From Ureibacillus terrenus (GTDB lineage Bacteria; Bacillota; Bacilli; Bacillales_A; Planococcaceae), in assembly GCF_006569205.1 (NCBI RefSeq), contig NZ_VIGD01000013.1, positions 1 to 64,000 of the forward strand: DNA of 64,000 nucleotides. The letters are read 5' to 3'. Positions 37,509-45,039 of the stretch are shown piece by piece; positions within the stretch are counted from its first letter, which is position 1, and each line of letters opens with the position of its first letter. Below the pieces are notes generated by a model, which saw only the letters and a program-made list of their open reading frames with translations, ran no database searches and was not told the DNA's origin. The translations under genes were made by a program, and so were the position numbers.

Positions 37509-38006
37509 TTATTTGTTAAAAAACACGCGGTAGGACGTGTATTGGAACCAGTCTCCCGGATTGATCCCGTCGTTTTTTGAGAGCTGGTGGCGGATCAATG
37601 AATCGCTTGCCATCTCCTGCAGCATGACGGAAGCTTCTCCGCAAGTTAATAATTCATTTACCGAAAGCCATTTCGCATCGTACAATTCCTTCTCCTGAAT
37701 CCGTATCGGCTGATGTTCATTGATCGGTCTGCAGGCAAAAATGGCCATATTGTCGCTTACTTCTCCCCGGATGACCCCGGTTCTGAAACCGACCATTCCG
37801 GTGACGATACAGTGAATTCCGGTTTCCTCCCTTACTTCCCGGAGAGCCGCTTCATCCGCCGTTTCCCCATATTGCACAAATCCGGCGGGAATCGACCATA
37901 CCCCTTTTAAGCCGCTATATTTCTTTTTTACCACAAGCCATTTGCCATCGGAGTTGACCACAACGGCCCCTGCTCCCAACCAAACTTTACCACGCTCATT
38001 CTTCAC
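37509..38006 (-). CDS. NUDIX hydrolase
   Basis: 165-aa cytosolic enzyme. The Nudix box GFVQYGETADEAALREVREE-TGI (about residues 43-65) keeps the G, E, REVREE and G required for metal and pyrophosphate binding. The substrate is unknown. The start is a GTG at 38006 with GGGGGAG 6 nt upstream. The family rarely reveals its substrate from sequence. Confidence 0.88.
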   Translation of the reverse strand: MKNERGKVWLGAGAVVVNSDGKWLVVKKKYSGLKGVWSIPAGFVQYGETADEAALREVREETGIHCIVTGMVGFRTGVIRGEVSDNMAIFACRPINEHQPIRIQEKELYDAKWLSVNELLTCGEASVMLQEMASDSLIRHQLSKNDGINPGDWFQYTSYRVFFNK

Positions 38007-38146
38007 ACATACTCCCCCTCAGTCCTTACTCATCACTATTTTACATTTTTTAAAAGTTTTTGAACATATCGAGAAAGATATAAACCCGCAAAAGGTGATT
38101 CATGAAAACGATGTTTTAAAACACCTGCAAATGATTCATTTTTGTA

Positions 38147-38183
38147 TAAAAAAAATCCCCCCGATTTTGAAAAATCAGGGGGA
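38147..38183 (-). terminator. Terminator downstream of yutM
   Basis: TCCCCC-C-GATTTT / AAAATC-A-GGGGGA stem-loop followed on the minus strand by T8, about 50 nt after the yutM stop. Confidence 0.85.
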
Positions 38184-38230
38184 TGCAGGTCCACAGCATA
38201 TGCTGTTTGGCCATCTTTCATCCGATTTTT

Positions 38231-38602
38231 TTAACATTCTTCCGGCGTACCGGCCACCTTTGCCGTTCTAAAGGATGAACCGCAGCCGCATGTGGCGATG
38301 GCGTTCGGATTGTCGATCGTGAAGCCTCCGCCCATCAAGGATTGTTTATAATCGATTTTTGTTCCCATCAGAATCGGCGCATCTTCTTTGGAAACCAGAA
38401 TTTTAATACCATGCTGCTCATCGGTATAATCGTCTTCATTGATGTTCCGATCAAAATTCATGCCATACGTAAGTCCGCTGCAACCTCCGCCGTGAACGGC
38501 CACACGCAAGCAGGAACCTTCTTCTTCGTTATGCTTCGCCATTTCCTTAATGCGATAAGCGGCAGCTTCTGTCAGCTCAATGACTTTCTTTTCCGTAGTC
38601 AA
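38231..38602 (-). CDS. yutM: A-type iron-sulfur carrier (HesB/IscA family, YutM)
   Basis: 123-aa scaffold/carrier for Fe-S cluster assembly. The three conserved cysteines are in GGGCSGLTYGM (about residue 47) and CGCGSSF (near the C-terminus). The TTG start at 38602 with AAGGTGA 7 nt upstream gives the usual family length of about 120 aa; the frame extends upstream without a site. The gene lies near nfu, consistent with shared Fe-S maturation. Confidence 0.92.
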   Translation of the reverse strand: MTTEKKVIELTEAAAYRIKEMAKHNEEEGSCLRVAVHGGGCSGLTYGMNFDRNINEDDYTDEQHGIKILVSKEDAPILMGTKIDYKQSLMGGGFTIDNPNAIATCGCGSSFRTAKVAGTPEEC

Positions 38603-38853
38603 CCGTATCACCTTCCTTAAACAATATAATAGCAGTGAAAACCTATTTTTGACAATGAAACTGCTCTTAATCCGGTATGGTATTAATATATTGGAACATT
38701 GCAAATCTATACTTGTTTATGTGAATCACTAAACCCATTCAAAAGGGAACTTATGATTTTAATTGCATGAAGTCATTGGGAATTGAGCAGAATGGGTTAA
38801 AGAACATGTTCATACCATTGGCAATGAATGAAAATCAGGAAATATAAAGAATG

Positions 38854-38899
38854 ATAAAAAACGGTGTACTCTCCATTCTCATTTAGAGTACACCGTTTT
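38854..38899 (-). terminator. Terminator after nfu
   Basis: Perfect 14-base arms AAACGGTGTACTCT / AGAGTACACCGTTT with a 12-nt loop and T-rich end on the minus strand. Confidence 0.92.
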
Positions 38900-38921
38900 C
38901 AATCAAACATGCCTTGTTAAA

Positions 38922-39158
38922 TCAGAATACTTGCTCTACTTCGACAATGCCAGGCACTTCTTCCAACAATGCGCGCTCGATGCCTGCTTTAAGCGTAATC
39001 GTGGAGCTTGGGCATGAACCGCAAGCGCCCAACAAACGCAATTTTACTACGCCGTCTTCCACATCGATGAGTTCGCAATCTCCGCCGTCGCGAAGCAGAA
39101 ACGGGCGCAATTTATCTAAAACTTCTTTAACTTGTTCAAATTGCTCAGCATTTGTCAT
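38922..39158 (-). CDS. nfu: NifU-like Fe-S scaffold protein (Nfu/YutI)
   Basis: 78-aa protein consisting of the NifU C-terminal domain only, with the cluster-binding CxxC in [11 protein letters not shown] (about residues 43-53). It receives and passes 4Fe-4S clusters, for example to LipA, which is encoded 4 kb away. The start at 39158 (MTNAEQFEQ) gives the family length. It is divergent from yuzD. Confidence 0.93.
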   Translation of the reverse strand: MTNAEQFEQVKEVLDKLRPFLLRDGGDCELIDVEDGVVKLRLLGACGSCPSSTITLKAGIERALLEEVPGIVEVEQVF

Positions 39159-39243
39159 ATCCTCTCGACTCCTTTCATTAAAATCATTATAATCTGAATA
39201 AGAGAAAAAATCCATTATTAATGTTGCGAAAGAGGGTTGAAAA

Positions 39244-39573
39244 ATGATTAAACTGGTACCGCTAATAGAAGTTTACGGTGCTGATCAAATTTGCGCAAGC
39301 TGCGTAAATGCCCCATCTTCCAAAGATACTTATGAATGGCTGGAAGCCGCCATTACCCGCAAATATCCGAATCAGCCTTTTTTCATGCGCTACATAGATA
39401 TCAATCAGCCGTTAACCGATGAGCGGGACAAAAAGTATGCCGAACGCATTCATAATGATGAATTTTTTTATCCCCTCGTCCTGATCAATGATGAAGTGGT
39501 AGGAGAAGGGTATATCCAAATTCAGCCTATATTTAAAGCGCTTGAAAAATTGGGATTCGTCCCTGCCGAATAG
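39244..39573 (+). CDS. yuzD: YuzD, DUF1462 thioredoxin-like protein
   Basis: 109-aa cytosolic protein with a redox-type CASC at residues about 18-21 ([16 protein letters not shown]) in a thioredoxin-like fold. It is conserved opposite nfu in Bacillales, which suggests a link with Fe-S or thiol chemistry; the function is unproven. Confidence 0.85.
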   Translation: MIKLVPLIEVYGADQICASCVNAPSSKDTYEWLEAAITRKYPNQPFFMRYIDINQPLTDERDKKYAERIHNDEFFYPLVLINDEVVGEGYIQIQPIFKALEKLGFVPAE

Positions 39574-39594
39574 CTAGACCGTCCCAAAAAAACC

Positions 39595-39633
39595 AAAAAT
39601 TCGCAAGTAACAAAAGGGTTACTTGCGAATTTT
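39595..39633. terminator. Convergent terminator between yuzD and yutJ
   Basis: Near-perfect arms AAAATTCGCAAGTAAC / GTTACTTGCGAATTTT with a 6-nt loop and A/T flanks on both sides. Confidence 0.93.
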
Positions 39634-39636
39634 CCT

Positions 39637-40707
39637 TTAATTGTCATTTTGCCGTTTATACATCCATAGCAATCCGGACTTCAAAAGCCGGGCAATTCTT
39701 CCGGTCATCGTTTTATCGGCGATATAAACAAATCCTTGTTTTTTCCCTAATGATCCCATAAAACCTTTCAATTTAATTGGCGGCATTTTTTCAGGCAACT
39801 TTTCGCCTTTCCAGCGCAATTTCAACACTTGCGCAATCCGTTCCGCCTGTTCTTCCGCAAGCTGGGCGCTTGCAGGCAAATCGGATGACGCACAGTCTCC
39901 CACAACATATACATGCTCGTCATCGACCAGTTGAAAATATTGATTCACAAGCGGACGGCCTTTATTGTCCTTTTGTGCATCCATTTCCCGGACAATTTTT
40001 ACCGGTTGAACGCCTGCCGTCCAAACAATCGCATCCACCTCGATGACTTCATCATGGTTGTAAATTTTTCCGGGTTCCACTTTTGTGATATTTGACTCCG
40101 GAATCACTTCAACGTTATTTTTTTCAAACCATTCTTGTATATATCTGCTTAACTTTTCAGGGAAAGAACGCAAAATGCGAGGAGAACGGTCAAACAATTT
40201 AATTATTAAATCTTTGCGGCTCTCCCTCAATTCACTTGCAATTTCAATCCCGCTCAATCCTGCTCCGACAATCGCGACAACAGAACCTGCCGGAAGACCG
40301 CACAACGTTTCAAAGGTTTTGCGTGAGTTGGCGATTGTCTGTATGCTCAATGTGTGTTCCGCCGCGCCGGGAACGTTATGGTAATCATCTTCGCATCCAA
40401 GGCCGATGACTAAATCATCATAAGGGATTTCTCTGCCATCTTGCAAATAAACCTTTTTTTCTTTGCGGTCAATTTTTGTTATTTCACCGTACACTTTTTC
40501 CAATCTCGGATGTTCCGGAAAATCGACGCGCACTTTTTTATCGGTCGTTGTTCCTGCCGCCAGTGCATAAAATTCCGTTTTTAAGCTATGGAATGGATTT
40601 CGGTCGACTAAAATAATTTTCGTATCTTCAGGAAACTGGTTAGGCAATAAACGGAGCAAAATTCGCATATTTCCGTAACCGCCGCCAAGTAATACAAGAT
40701 TTTTCAT
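39637..40707 (-). CDS. yutJ: NDH-2-like FAD-dependent pyridine nucleotide oxidoreductase (YutJ)
   Basis: 356-aa membrane-associated flavoprotein. FAD fold VLLGGGYGNMRILLRL at the N-terminus, NAD fold VAIVGAGLSGIEIASEL (about 160-176) and the FAD-closing VYVVGDCASSDLPASAQLA (about 285). It lacks the second Gly of the classical GxGxxG in the first motif (GGGYGN). It probably passes electrons from NAD(P)H to quinone or another acceptor. The ATG at 40707 has GGGGAG upstream. Two Rex-type boxes lie at its promoter, so it should respond to NADH/NAD+. Confidence 0.9.
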   Translation of the reverse strand: MKNLVLLGGGYGNMRILLRLLPNQFPEDTKIILVDRNPFHSLKTEFYALAAGTTTDKKVRVDFPEHPRLEKVYGEITKIDRKEKKVYLQDGREIPYDDLVIGLGCEDDYHNVPGAAEHTLSIQTIANSRKTFETLCGLPAGSVVAIVGAGLSGIEIASELRESRKDLIIKLFDRSPRILRSFPEKLSRYIQEWFEKNNVEVIPESNITKVEPGKIYNHDEVIEVDAIVWTAGVQPVKIVREMDAQKDNKGRPLVNQYFQLVDDEHVYVVGDCASSDLPASAQLAEEQAERIAQVLKLRWKGEKLPEKMPPIKLKGFMGSLGKKQGFVYIADKTMTGRIARLLKSGLLWMYKRQNDN

Positions 40708-40766
40708 AGAAAACTCCCCTAAATTAGTTTGTCCAATTTGTTCACAAATTTTACACAATCAATAGT

Positions 40767-40795
40767 AGTATATAATATTGTGAGAGCTTTCACAA
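40767..40795 (-). promoter_or_regulatory. Sigma-A promoter of yutJ overlapping a Rex box
   Basis: On the minus strand TTGTGA (40790-40795), 17 nt, TATACT (40767-40772). The -35 is part of the Rex-type box at 40778-40795, so binding would block the polymerase. Confidence 0.65.
40778..40795. promoter_or_regulatory. Rex-type operator 1
   Basis: TTGTGAGAGCTTTCACAA differs from the Rex consensus TTGTGAA-N4-TTCACAA at one position. It overlaps the yutJ -35. Confidence 0.72.
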
Positions 40796-40802
40796 TAGAT
40801 TT

Positions 40803-40820
40803 TTGTGAAAAGATTCACAA
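40803..40820. promoter_or_regulatory. Rex-type operator 2
   Basis: TTGTGAAAAGATTCACAA is a perfect match to TTGTGAA-N4-TTCACAA. Its centre is 25 bp from operator 1, in the space between yutJ and yuzB. Confidence 0.8.
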
Positions 40821-40884
40821 AAAATCAATTCATTGACGAAAGTGAATTTTCAGAGTAGGATTTCATTGAGCGAGGTGAACAAAC

Positions 40885-41121
40885 TTGAATCCTTTGGTGG
40901 AATTTTGCATGTCCAATTTGGCGATGGGAGCTTATGAAACATATGATGTATTGGAAAACGATCCAAATATCGATGTCCTTGAATATGATTGCCTAAGCCA
41001 CTGCTCTTTATGTGCCGAAAAATTATACGCTCTTGTGAATGGCGAAATTGTGGAGGCTGATACTCCCGAAGAACTGACGAAAAAAATTTATGCATATATC
41101 GAGGAAAATCCTCTTTTTTAA
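40885..41121 (+). CDS. yuzB: YuzB-family protein (DUF1450)
   Basis: 78-aa acidic protein. Conserved cysteines are in VEFCMSNLA (about residue 8) and [13 protein letters not shown] (about 35-47), a CxxxxCxxC-like cluster suggesting metal or Fe-S binding. Function unknown. The start is a TTG with GAGGTGA 6 nt upstream. It diverges from yutJ and shares the Rex-box region. Confidence 0.85.
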   Translation: MNPLVEFCMSNLAMGAYETYDVLENDPNIDVLEYDCLSHCSLCAEKLYALVNGEIVEADTPEELTKKIYAYIEENPLF

Positions 41122-41128
41122 TAGATCC

Positions 41129-41153
41129 GGGGCTGTTTACGATCAACAGCCCC
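41129..41153 (+). terminator. GC-rich stem-loop after yuzB (weak terminator)
   Basis: GGGGCTGTT / AACAGCCCC with a 7-nt loop, but only a poor T-tract follows. Confidence 0.45.
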
Positions 41154-41179
41154 TGCATCGCTTTCTTCAACCTATTTGG

Positions 41180-41944
41180 TTATAGTTCGAACTCGCTTAA
41201 ATCCTGGACACAATAAGTCGGCTGCAATTCTTTTTCTTTCACCTTCTCCGTGCTTACGGCCCCGGTGTTTACATGAACGGTATCGCACCCGAAACGGATG
41301 CCGCACAAAATGTCCGTATCGTAATTATCCCCGATCATTACCATCTCGCTTTTTTGATACCCATGTCCCTGCCGAATCATCTCCAAAATGGCCGGTGACG
41401 GTTTCCCCAAAAAAATCGGTTCCACATTGCATACCTGGGCGACCAGTTTTACGAAAGATCCGTTTCCGGGCTGAAATCCTGCTTCAGTCGGGACCCTTAT
41501 ATCCTCATTTGTTCCGATCAGTGTTGCGCCATTTTGGACAGCCAGACATGCCTTCGCCAACTTTTGATAAGTGATCATCCGGTCAATTCCCATGACAACC
41601 ACATCCGGATTTTCTTCAACGATGTGTATGTTGTGTTGCCCAAGGGCATAACGGATTCCATCCTGGCCGATCACAAACACCTTGGCCTGTCCGAAATGTT
41701 CTTTGACATATTTGGCCGTCACGAAAGCGCTGGAGTAAATCTGTTTTTCTGACGCTTCCACCCCGAACCGCAGCAGCGCTTCCTTGATCTGGGACGGAGT
41801 TTTCGAAGAATTATTCGTAACAAAAAAATAATCCAGCTGTTTTTCCCGCAATGTGCGGATAAATTTGATGGCGGCCGGGATGGCTTCTTTGCCTCGATAC
41901 ACGGTGCCGTCTAAATCAAAACAGAAGGCGCGATACTGTTTCAT
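41180..41944 (-). CDS. yutF: HAD-superfamily (NagD-like) phosphatase YutF
   Basis: 254-aa haloacid-dehalogenase hydrolase with motif I FCFDLDGTVYRG (about residues 6-17), motif II FVTNNSSKTP (about 41), and motif III/IV MVMIGDNYDTDILCG (about 200). The family includes p-nitrophenyl phosphatase and 4-phosphoerythronate-type housekeeping phosphatases. The ATG overlaps the yutE stop by 4 nt, so the pair is translationally coupled. Confidence 0.92.
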   Translation of the reverse strand: MKQYRAFCFDLDGTVYRGKEAIPAAIKFIRTLREKQLDYFFVTNNSSKTPSQIKEALLRFGVEASEKQIYSSAFVTAKYVKEHFGQAKVFVIGQDGIRYALGQHNIHIVEENPDVVVMGIDRMITYQKLAKACLAVQNGATLIGTNEDIRVPTEAGFQPGNGSFVKLVAQVCNVEPIFLGKPSPAILEMIRQGHGYQKSEMVMIGDNYDTDILCGIRFGCDTVHVNTGAVSTEKVKEKELQPTYCVQDLSEFEL

Positions 41945-42393
41945 TCACGGTCCTCCGGCAGGAATGCGGAAACAGGCCCCAATTCATTTTCCAAATACTC
42001 CGTCACTTCTTTGGAGAAGGTTTTTAAATACGGCACTGTATTTTTCAATACTTCATATACCCTTTCAATATCCACTTGAATAAATTCGCGGACGAGATTT
42101 TTTCTCAAACTGATCAATTCTTTGAAAGGTTGTTCTTTTTCTGCGGGAATGACCTTCTCATCGATCAAAATATCGATAATATCATCATAGCTGCCCGGAT
42201 CCCGCATAATAAACCCGTCAATCATCAAATTTCCGACATCGATGACGGATTCAAGGGCATTATGGGCGATGCGTTCCAACGCCAATTTTTTTATATCATT
42301 TTCAAGCCAATTTTGTTCCTGTTCAAAAACGGCAATCATTTCGTCCAAATATGCTAAAGTGTTCACGATTTTCTTTCGATCCACAAAATACAT
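41941..42393 (-). CDS. yutE: YutE, DUF86/HepT-like protein
   Basis: 150-aa all-helical HEPN-fold protein. The start at 42393 (MYFVDRKK) is set by GGAGG 8 nt upstream. HepT toxins have an RN-x(4)-HxY RNase motif; here the region reads RKNLVREFI, with no His, and no MNT antitoxin gene is adjacent. It is therefore not a toxin-antitoxin pair but the conserved orphan YutE, of unknown role, coupled to yutF. Confidence 0.88.
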   Translation of the reverse strand: MYFVDRKKIVNTLAYLDEMIAVFEQEQNWLENDIKKLALERIAHNALESVIDVGNLMIDGFIMRDPGSYDDIIDILIDEKVIPAEKEQPFKELISLRKNLVREFIQVDIERVYEVLKNTVPYLKTFSKEVTEYLENELGPVSAFLPEDRE

Positions 42394-42478
42394 GTCCAAT
42401 GCCTCCAATTCAAAAGTTGATTGTTCTTTCGTATCTATAGTAACATATTGTGTAGTATTGGAAGGAGAACAAAAAACG

Positions 42479-42745
42479 ATGGAACGTTTTTTCTTATATG
42501 ATGATATAGAAGATACAAAGACAAGATTCGTCAGCTTCACCGGCAAAAAGCTGCGCTACGATTTGGCGATTATCCAGTCGACGCGCTTTTACGGAAAAGT
42601 GCTCGTTTTGGATATGCAATTTGGACGGTTTGCCATCATTGGTCCCGATGATTTGGAAGAGCCGGGTTATCTGGAGTATGTTTTTAATAAAACGGAAGAG
42701 GAAGCAGAAGATTTGAGAGAATATTTAATGGAATTATTATCTTAA
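42479..42745 (+). CDS. Small conserved protein, DUF3055-like
   Basis: 88-aa acidic cytosolic protein (MERFFLYDDIEDTKTRFV start, RFAIIGPDDLEEPGYLEY middle). The pattern fits the DUF3055 family of Bacillales, function unknown. The ATG at 42479 has GAAGGAGAA 8 nt upstream. It is divergent from yutE. Confidence 0.75.
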   Translation: MERFFLYDDIEDTKTRFVSFTGKKLRYDLAIIQSTRFYGKVLVLDMQFGRFAIIGPDDLEEPGYLEYVFNKTEEEAEDLREYLMELLS

Positions 42746-42755
42746 AGTTCAAACA

Positions 42756-42790
42756 GGCCATCTCCGGTTGGGAGATGGCCTTCCTATTTT
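42756..42790 (+). terminator. Terminator after the DUF3055-like gene
   Basis: Perfect 10-bp arms GGCCATCTCC / GGAGATGGCC with a GGTTG loop followed by TTCCTATTTTC. Confidence 0.8.
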
Positions 42791-42803
42791 CTTGCATTTA
42801 TAT

Positions 42804-43142
42804 TTATTGCTGTTTCATTTTTTCGCGAACCTGACCGTTCGGAGCTGATACATGTTTATCCTGGGATACCCGGCCAATTTTCTTTAATATGAAATAGGCG
42901 CATCCAAAATTGCAGTACTCAAACAAATAATCCTGTACCGTGCTGATTTTGTTATCATAAGTGGCATTTTTGTTCCGGTCATCAAAGAATCCTTTTAATC
43001 TTAATTGCCCGTATCCCCAATCTCCTACGATATAATCATATTTTGCCAGCACATCCGTATATCGGTTGATGAAGGCTTCATTTTGGAAGCCGTCCCGATA
43101 ATTCTCGATTAATTCATAAGCAATTCCATCCACTACAATCAT
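42804..43142 (-). CDS. yutD: YutD, DUF1027 family protein
   Basis: 112-aa protein with the DUF1027 hallmark YDYIVGDWGYGQLRLKGFF (about residues 33-51) and CNFGCAYFILKK. Function unknown. The start at 43142 has GGAGGT 6 nt upstream. It follows lipA by 28 nt on the same strand, likely in one operon. Confidence 0.9.
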   Translation of the reverse strand: MIVVDGIAYELIENYRDGFQNEAFINRYTDVLAKYDYIVGDWGYGQLRLKGFFDDRNKNATYDNKISTVQDYLFEYCNFGCAYFILKKIGRVSQDKHVSAPNGQVREKMKQQ

Positions 43143-43170
43143 CCAAACACCTCCAATTCCAAAACCGGAA

Positions 43171-44070
43171 CTACAATTCGGCTTGGAACTGTCCAGTTTT
43201 CGTTGCTTCATTTACTTGTTCGTCAGCATGGTAGCTGCTCCGGACCAAAGGACCCGCTTCACAATGTTTGAAACCTTTTTCCATTGCGATTTTACGCAAT
43301 TTTCCAAACTCCAAAGGCGTATAATATTTTTTTACAGGCAAATGTTTTTTTGTCGGCTGCAAATACTGGCCGATGGTCATGATATCCACATTGTTCGCCC
43401 TCAGATCATCCATGACTTCCAAAATTTCATCCCATGTTTCACCGAGGCCGATCATCAACGAAGATTTTGTCGGGATATCCGGCTGCATCTCTTTTGCTCT
43501 TCGCAAAAATTCCAATGAACGGTCATAAGTGGCGCGGGCGCGGACCCGTGGAGTAAGTCTCCGTACAGTTTCAATGTTATGGTTTAAAATGTCCGGCCTT
43601 GCATCCATGATGATGCGCAAGTTTTCTTCCACCCCTCCCAAATCCGATGGAAGCACTTCAATGGATGTTTGCGGCGATTTTCGACGAATTGCCCGGATCG
43701 TTTCCGCCATAATGCCCGCACCGCCGTCTTTCAAATCGTCCCGCGCAACCATGGTAATCACGACGTGTTTTAAATTCATCAATTTGACGGAATCCGCGAC
43801 CCTTTCAGGTTCCTGCAGATCCAATTCTGTCGGAAGCCCGGTTTTTACCGCGCAGAACCGGCATGCGCGGGTGCAAACGGCCCCCAAAATCATCATCGTC
43901 GCGGTTCTCCGTTCGCCCCAACATTCATGGATATTGGGACAGCGCGCTTCTTCGCAGACGGTATGCAAGTTTTTTTCCCTCATCAATTTCTTTAAATCTC
44001 TATATCCTTCATTTGTATTAAATTTTATCTTCAACCATTCGGGTTTTCTCAAAATTTCTTTATTGCTCAC
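43171..44070 (-). CDS. lipA: Lipoyl synthase
   Basis: 299-aa radical SAM enzyme inserting two sulfurs into octanoyl chains of lipoyl domains. The auxiliary cluster motif is [12 protein letters not shown] (CX4CX5C, about 39-50) and the radical SAM cluster CTRACRFC (CX3CX2C, about 66-73). The C-terminal RSSYHA serine ligand is present. The start is a GTG with GGGG about 10 nt upstream; a sigma-A promoter lies at 44121-44149. It is followed by yutD. Confidence 0.96.
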   Translation of the reverse strand: MSNKEILRKPEWLKIKFNTNEGYRDLKKLMREKNLHTVCEEARCPNIHECWGERRTATMMILGAVCTRACRFCAVKTGLPTELDLQEPERVADSVKLMNLKHVVITMVARDDLKDGGAGIMAETIRAIRRKSPQTSIEVLPSDLGGVEENLRIIMDARPDILNHNIETVRRLTPRVRARATYDRSLEFLRRAKEMQPDIPTKSSLMIGLGETWDEILEVMDDLRANNVDIMTIGQYLQPTKKHLPVKKYYTPLEFGKLRKIAMEKGFKHCEAGPLVRSSYHADEQVNEATKTGQFQAEL

Positions 44071-44120
44071 TACGTATCAGCCCCTATCAATTTAAGAAAA
44101 AATAGAACCATCTACTTGTC

Positions 44121-44149
44121 AATATAACATGTTCACGCTTTTGTAACAA
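44121..44149 (-). promoter_or_regulatory. Sigma-A promoter of lipA
   Basis: On the minus strand TTGTTA (44144-44149), 17 nt, TATATT (44121-44126), about 50 nt before the GTG start. Confidence 0.6.
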
Positions 44150-44180
44150 CTGACAAAAATATGGGGAGGAAAAATTCCGA

Positions 44181-44957
44181 TCATTCTATCGGTACAGGGA
44201 CCTCAATGGAAGGCTGTGCCCCATCTCCATTGTTTGTATAAATATTTGGGACCTGGCTTCTCGTCAGACCGATCGCTACAGGGATGGATTGCTCCACCGT
44301 AGTCGTTTTGCTTGCAAAAGGAACTATTATTTGGACATTTACTTTAAAGTTAATGCTCACTTCTACCAGGGCATTATTAATACCGAATTCTGTAATCCTT
44401 GTGCCGACGTCGCTTGTAACATTTCCGATGATGTGAAAACGAATCGGCACTTTTGGACCCAAATTTCCCAAAAGAGGAAGATTTAATGCTTGGGCAAGCG
44501 GAACAAGAAAGACAATCCCATCCCCCTTTTGAATTTCGGAAACATCATATTCCACATTATCCAATTCCGGAAGCTGGGATAAGTCTCCTTTCTCCGCCAT
44601 TTCAAGATGCTCTTTTACGAGGGTGGTTGTTTCCGCGCGCACCTGATTGATGATTTCTGTATTAAATTTGGTCGTCAGCATATAATCCGATTCCGTAGGC
44701 AAATCTTCTATGATTTCATTGATGTCCAGCACAGAGGATGTCCTCGCATTAATAGCTTTGCTGACCACATGGGAAGCGATTTTACGGGTTTGCACTTCAG
44801 CATAATCCAAATATACAGGCATTAAACGGGAATTAAGAAAATATAAAAATAATACCACAGTCAAAACAAAACTCATAAAAAACAAAGCAAACCGGTTCGC
44901 TCTTCTTTTTTTTCTCGGCGCGCGGAACATCATTCTTCGGGGTCTTCTCGAAAACAA
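44181..44957 (-). CDS. yunB: Sporulation protein YunB
   Basis: 258-aa membrane-anchored protein: basic N-terminus (about 1-22, Arg/Lys-rich), one TM helix (about 24-42), then a long extracytoplasmic domain with SVLDINEIIEDL and GPKVPIRFHIIGNVTSDVGTRITEFGINNALVEV. In B. subtilis it belongs to the sigma-E regulon. The start is a TTG with AGGAGGA 6 nt upstream. This site lies in a 12-bp hairpin whose loop holds a sigma-E-like -10. Confidence 0.9.
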   Translation of the reverse strand: MFSRRPRRMMFRAPRKKRRANRFALFFMSFVLTVVLFLYFLNSRLMPVYLDYAEVQTRKIASHVVSKAINARTSSVLDINEIIEDLPTESDYMLTTKFNTEIINQVRAETTTLVKEHLEMAEKGDLSQLPELDNVEYDVSEIQKGDGIVFLVPLAQALNLPLLGNLGPKVPIRFHIIGNVTSDVGTRITEFGINNALVEVSINFKVNVQIIVPFASKTTTVEQSIPVAIGLTRSQVPNIYTNNGDGAQPSIEVPVPIE

Positions 44958-44960
44958 AAA

Positions 44961-44996
44961 ATCTCCTCCTATGTCATGTTATGAATAGGAGGAGAT
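44961..44996 (-). terminator. Hairpin that is both yunD terminator and yunB ribosome-site mask
   Basis: Perfect 12-bp arms ATCTCCTCCTAT / ATAGGAGGAGAT with a 12-nt loop, followed on the minus strand by T5-6. It has the form of an intrinsic terminator 44 nt after yunD. The 3' arm is at the same time the whole ribosome site of yunB. Confidence 0.75.
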
Positions 44997-45004
44997 GACT
45001 ATTC
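44976..45004 (-). promoter_or_regulatory. Sigma-E-like promoter of yunB inside the hairpin
   Basis: GAATAGT (44998-45004), 14-nt spacer, CATAACAT (44976-44983), fitting the sigma-E pattern (ATA in the -35, CATANNNT at -10). The -10 is in the hairpin loop. A start 6-8 nt downstream gives a transcript beginning at the ribosome site without the masking arm. Confidence 0.55.
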
Positions 45005-45039
45005 AAGGCCCCTCTGCACCGTTTTCGCATTTGCGCAGA

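Noticed and set aside
41941-42393. HepT-MNT toxin-antitoxin system
   Set aside because: The HEPN protein lacks the RN-x-HxY motif, no MNT nucleotidyltransferase is adjacent, and the gene sits in the conserved yutE-yutF position.
44160-44181. Terminator after yunB
   Set aside because: The 80 nt between yunB and lipA hold the lipA promoter but no convincing hairpin with a T-tract on the minus strand.
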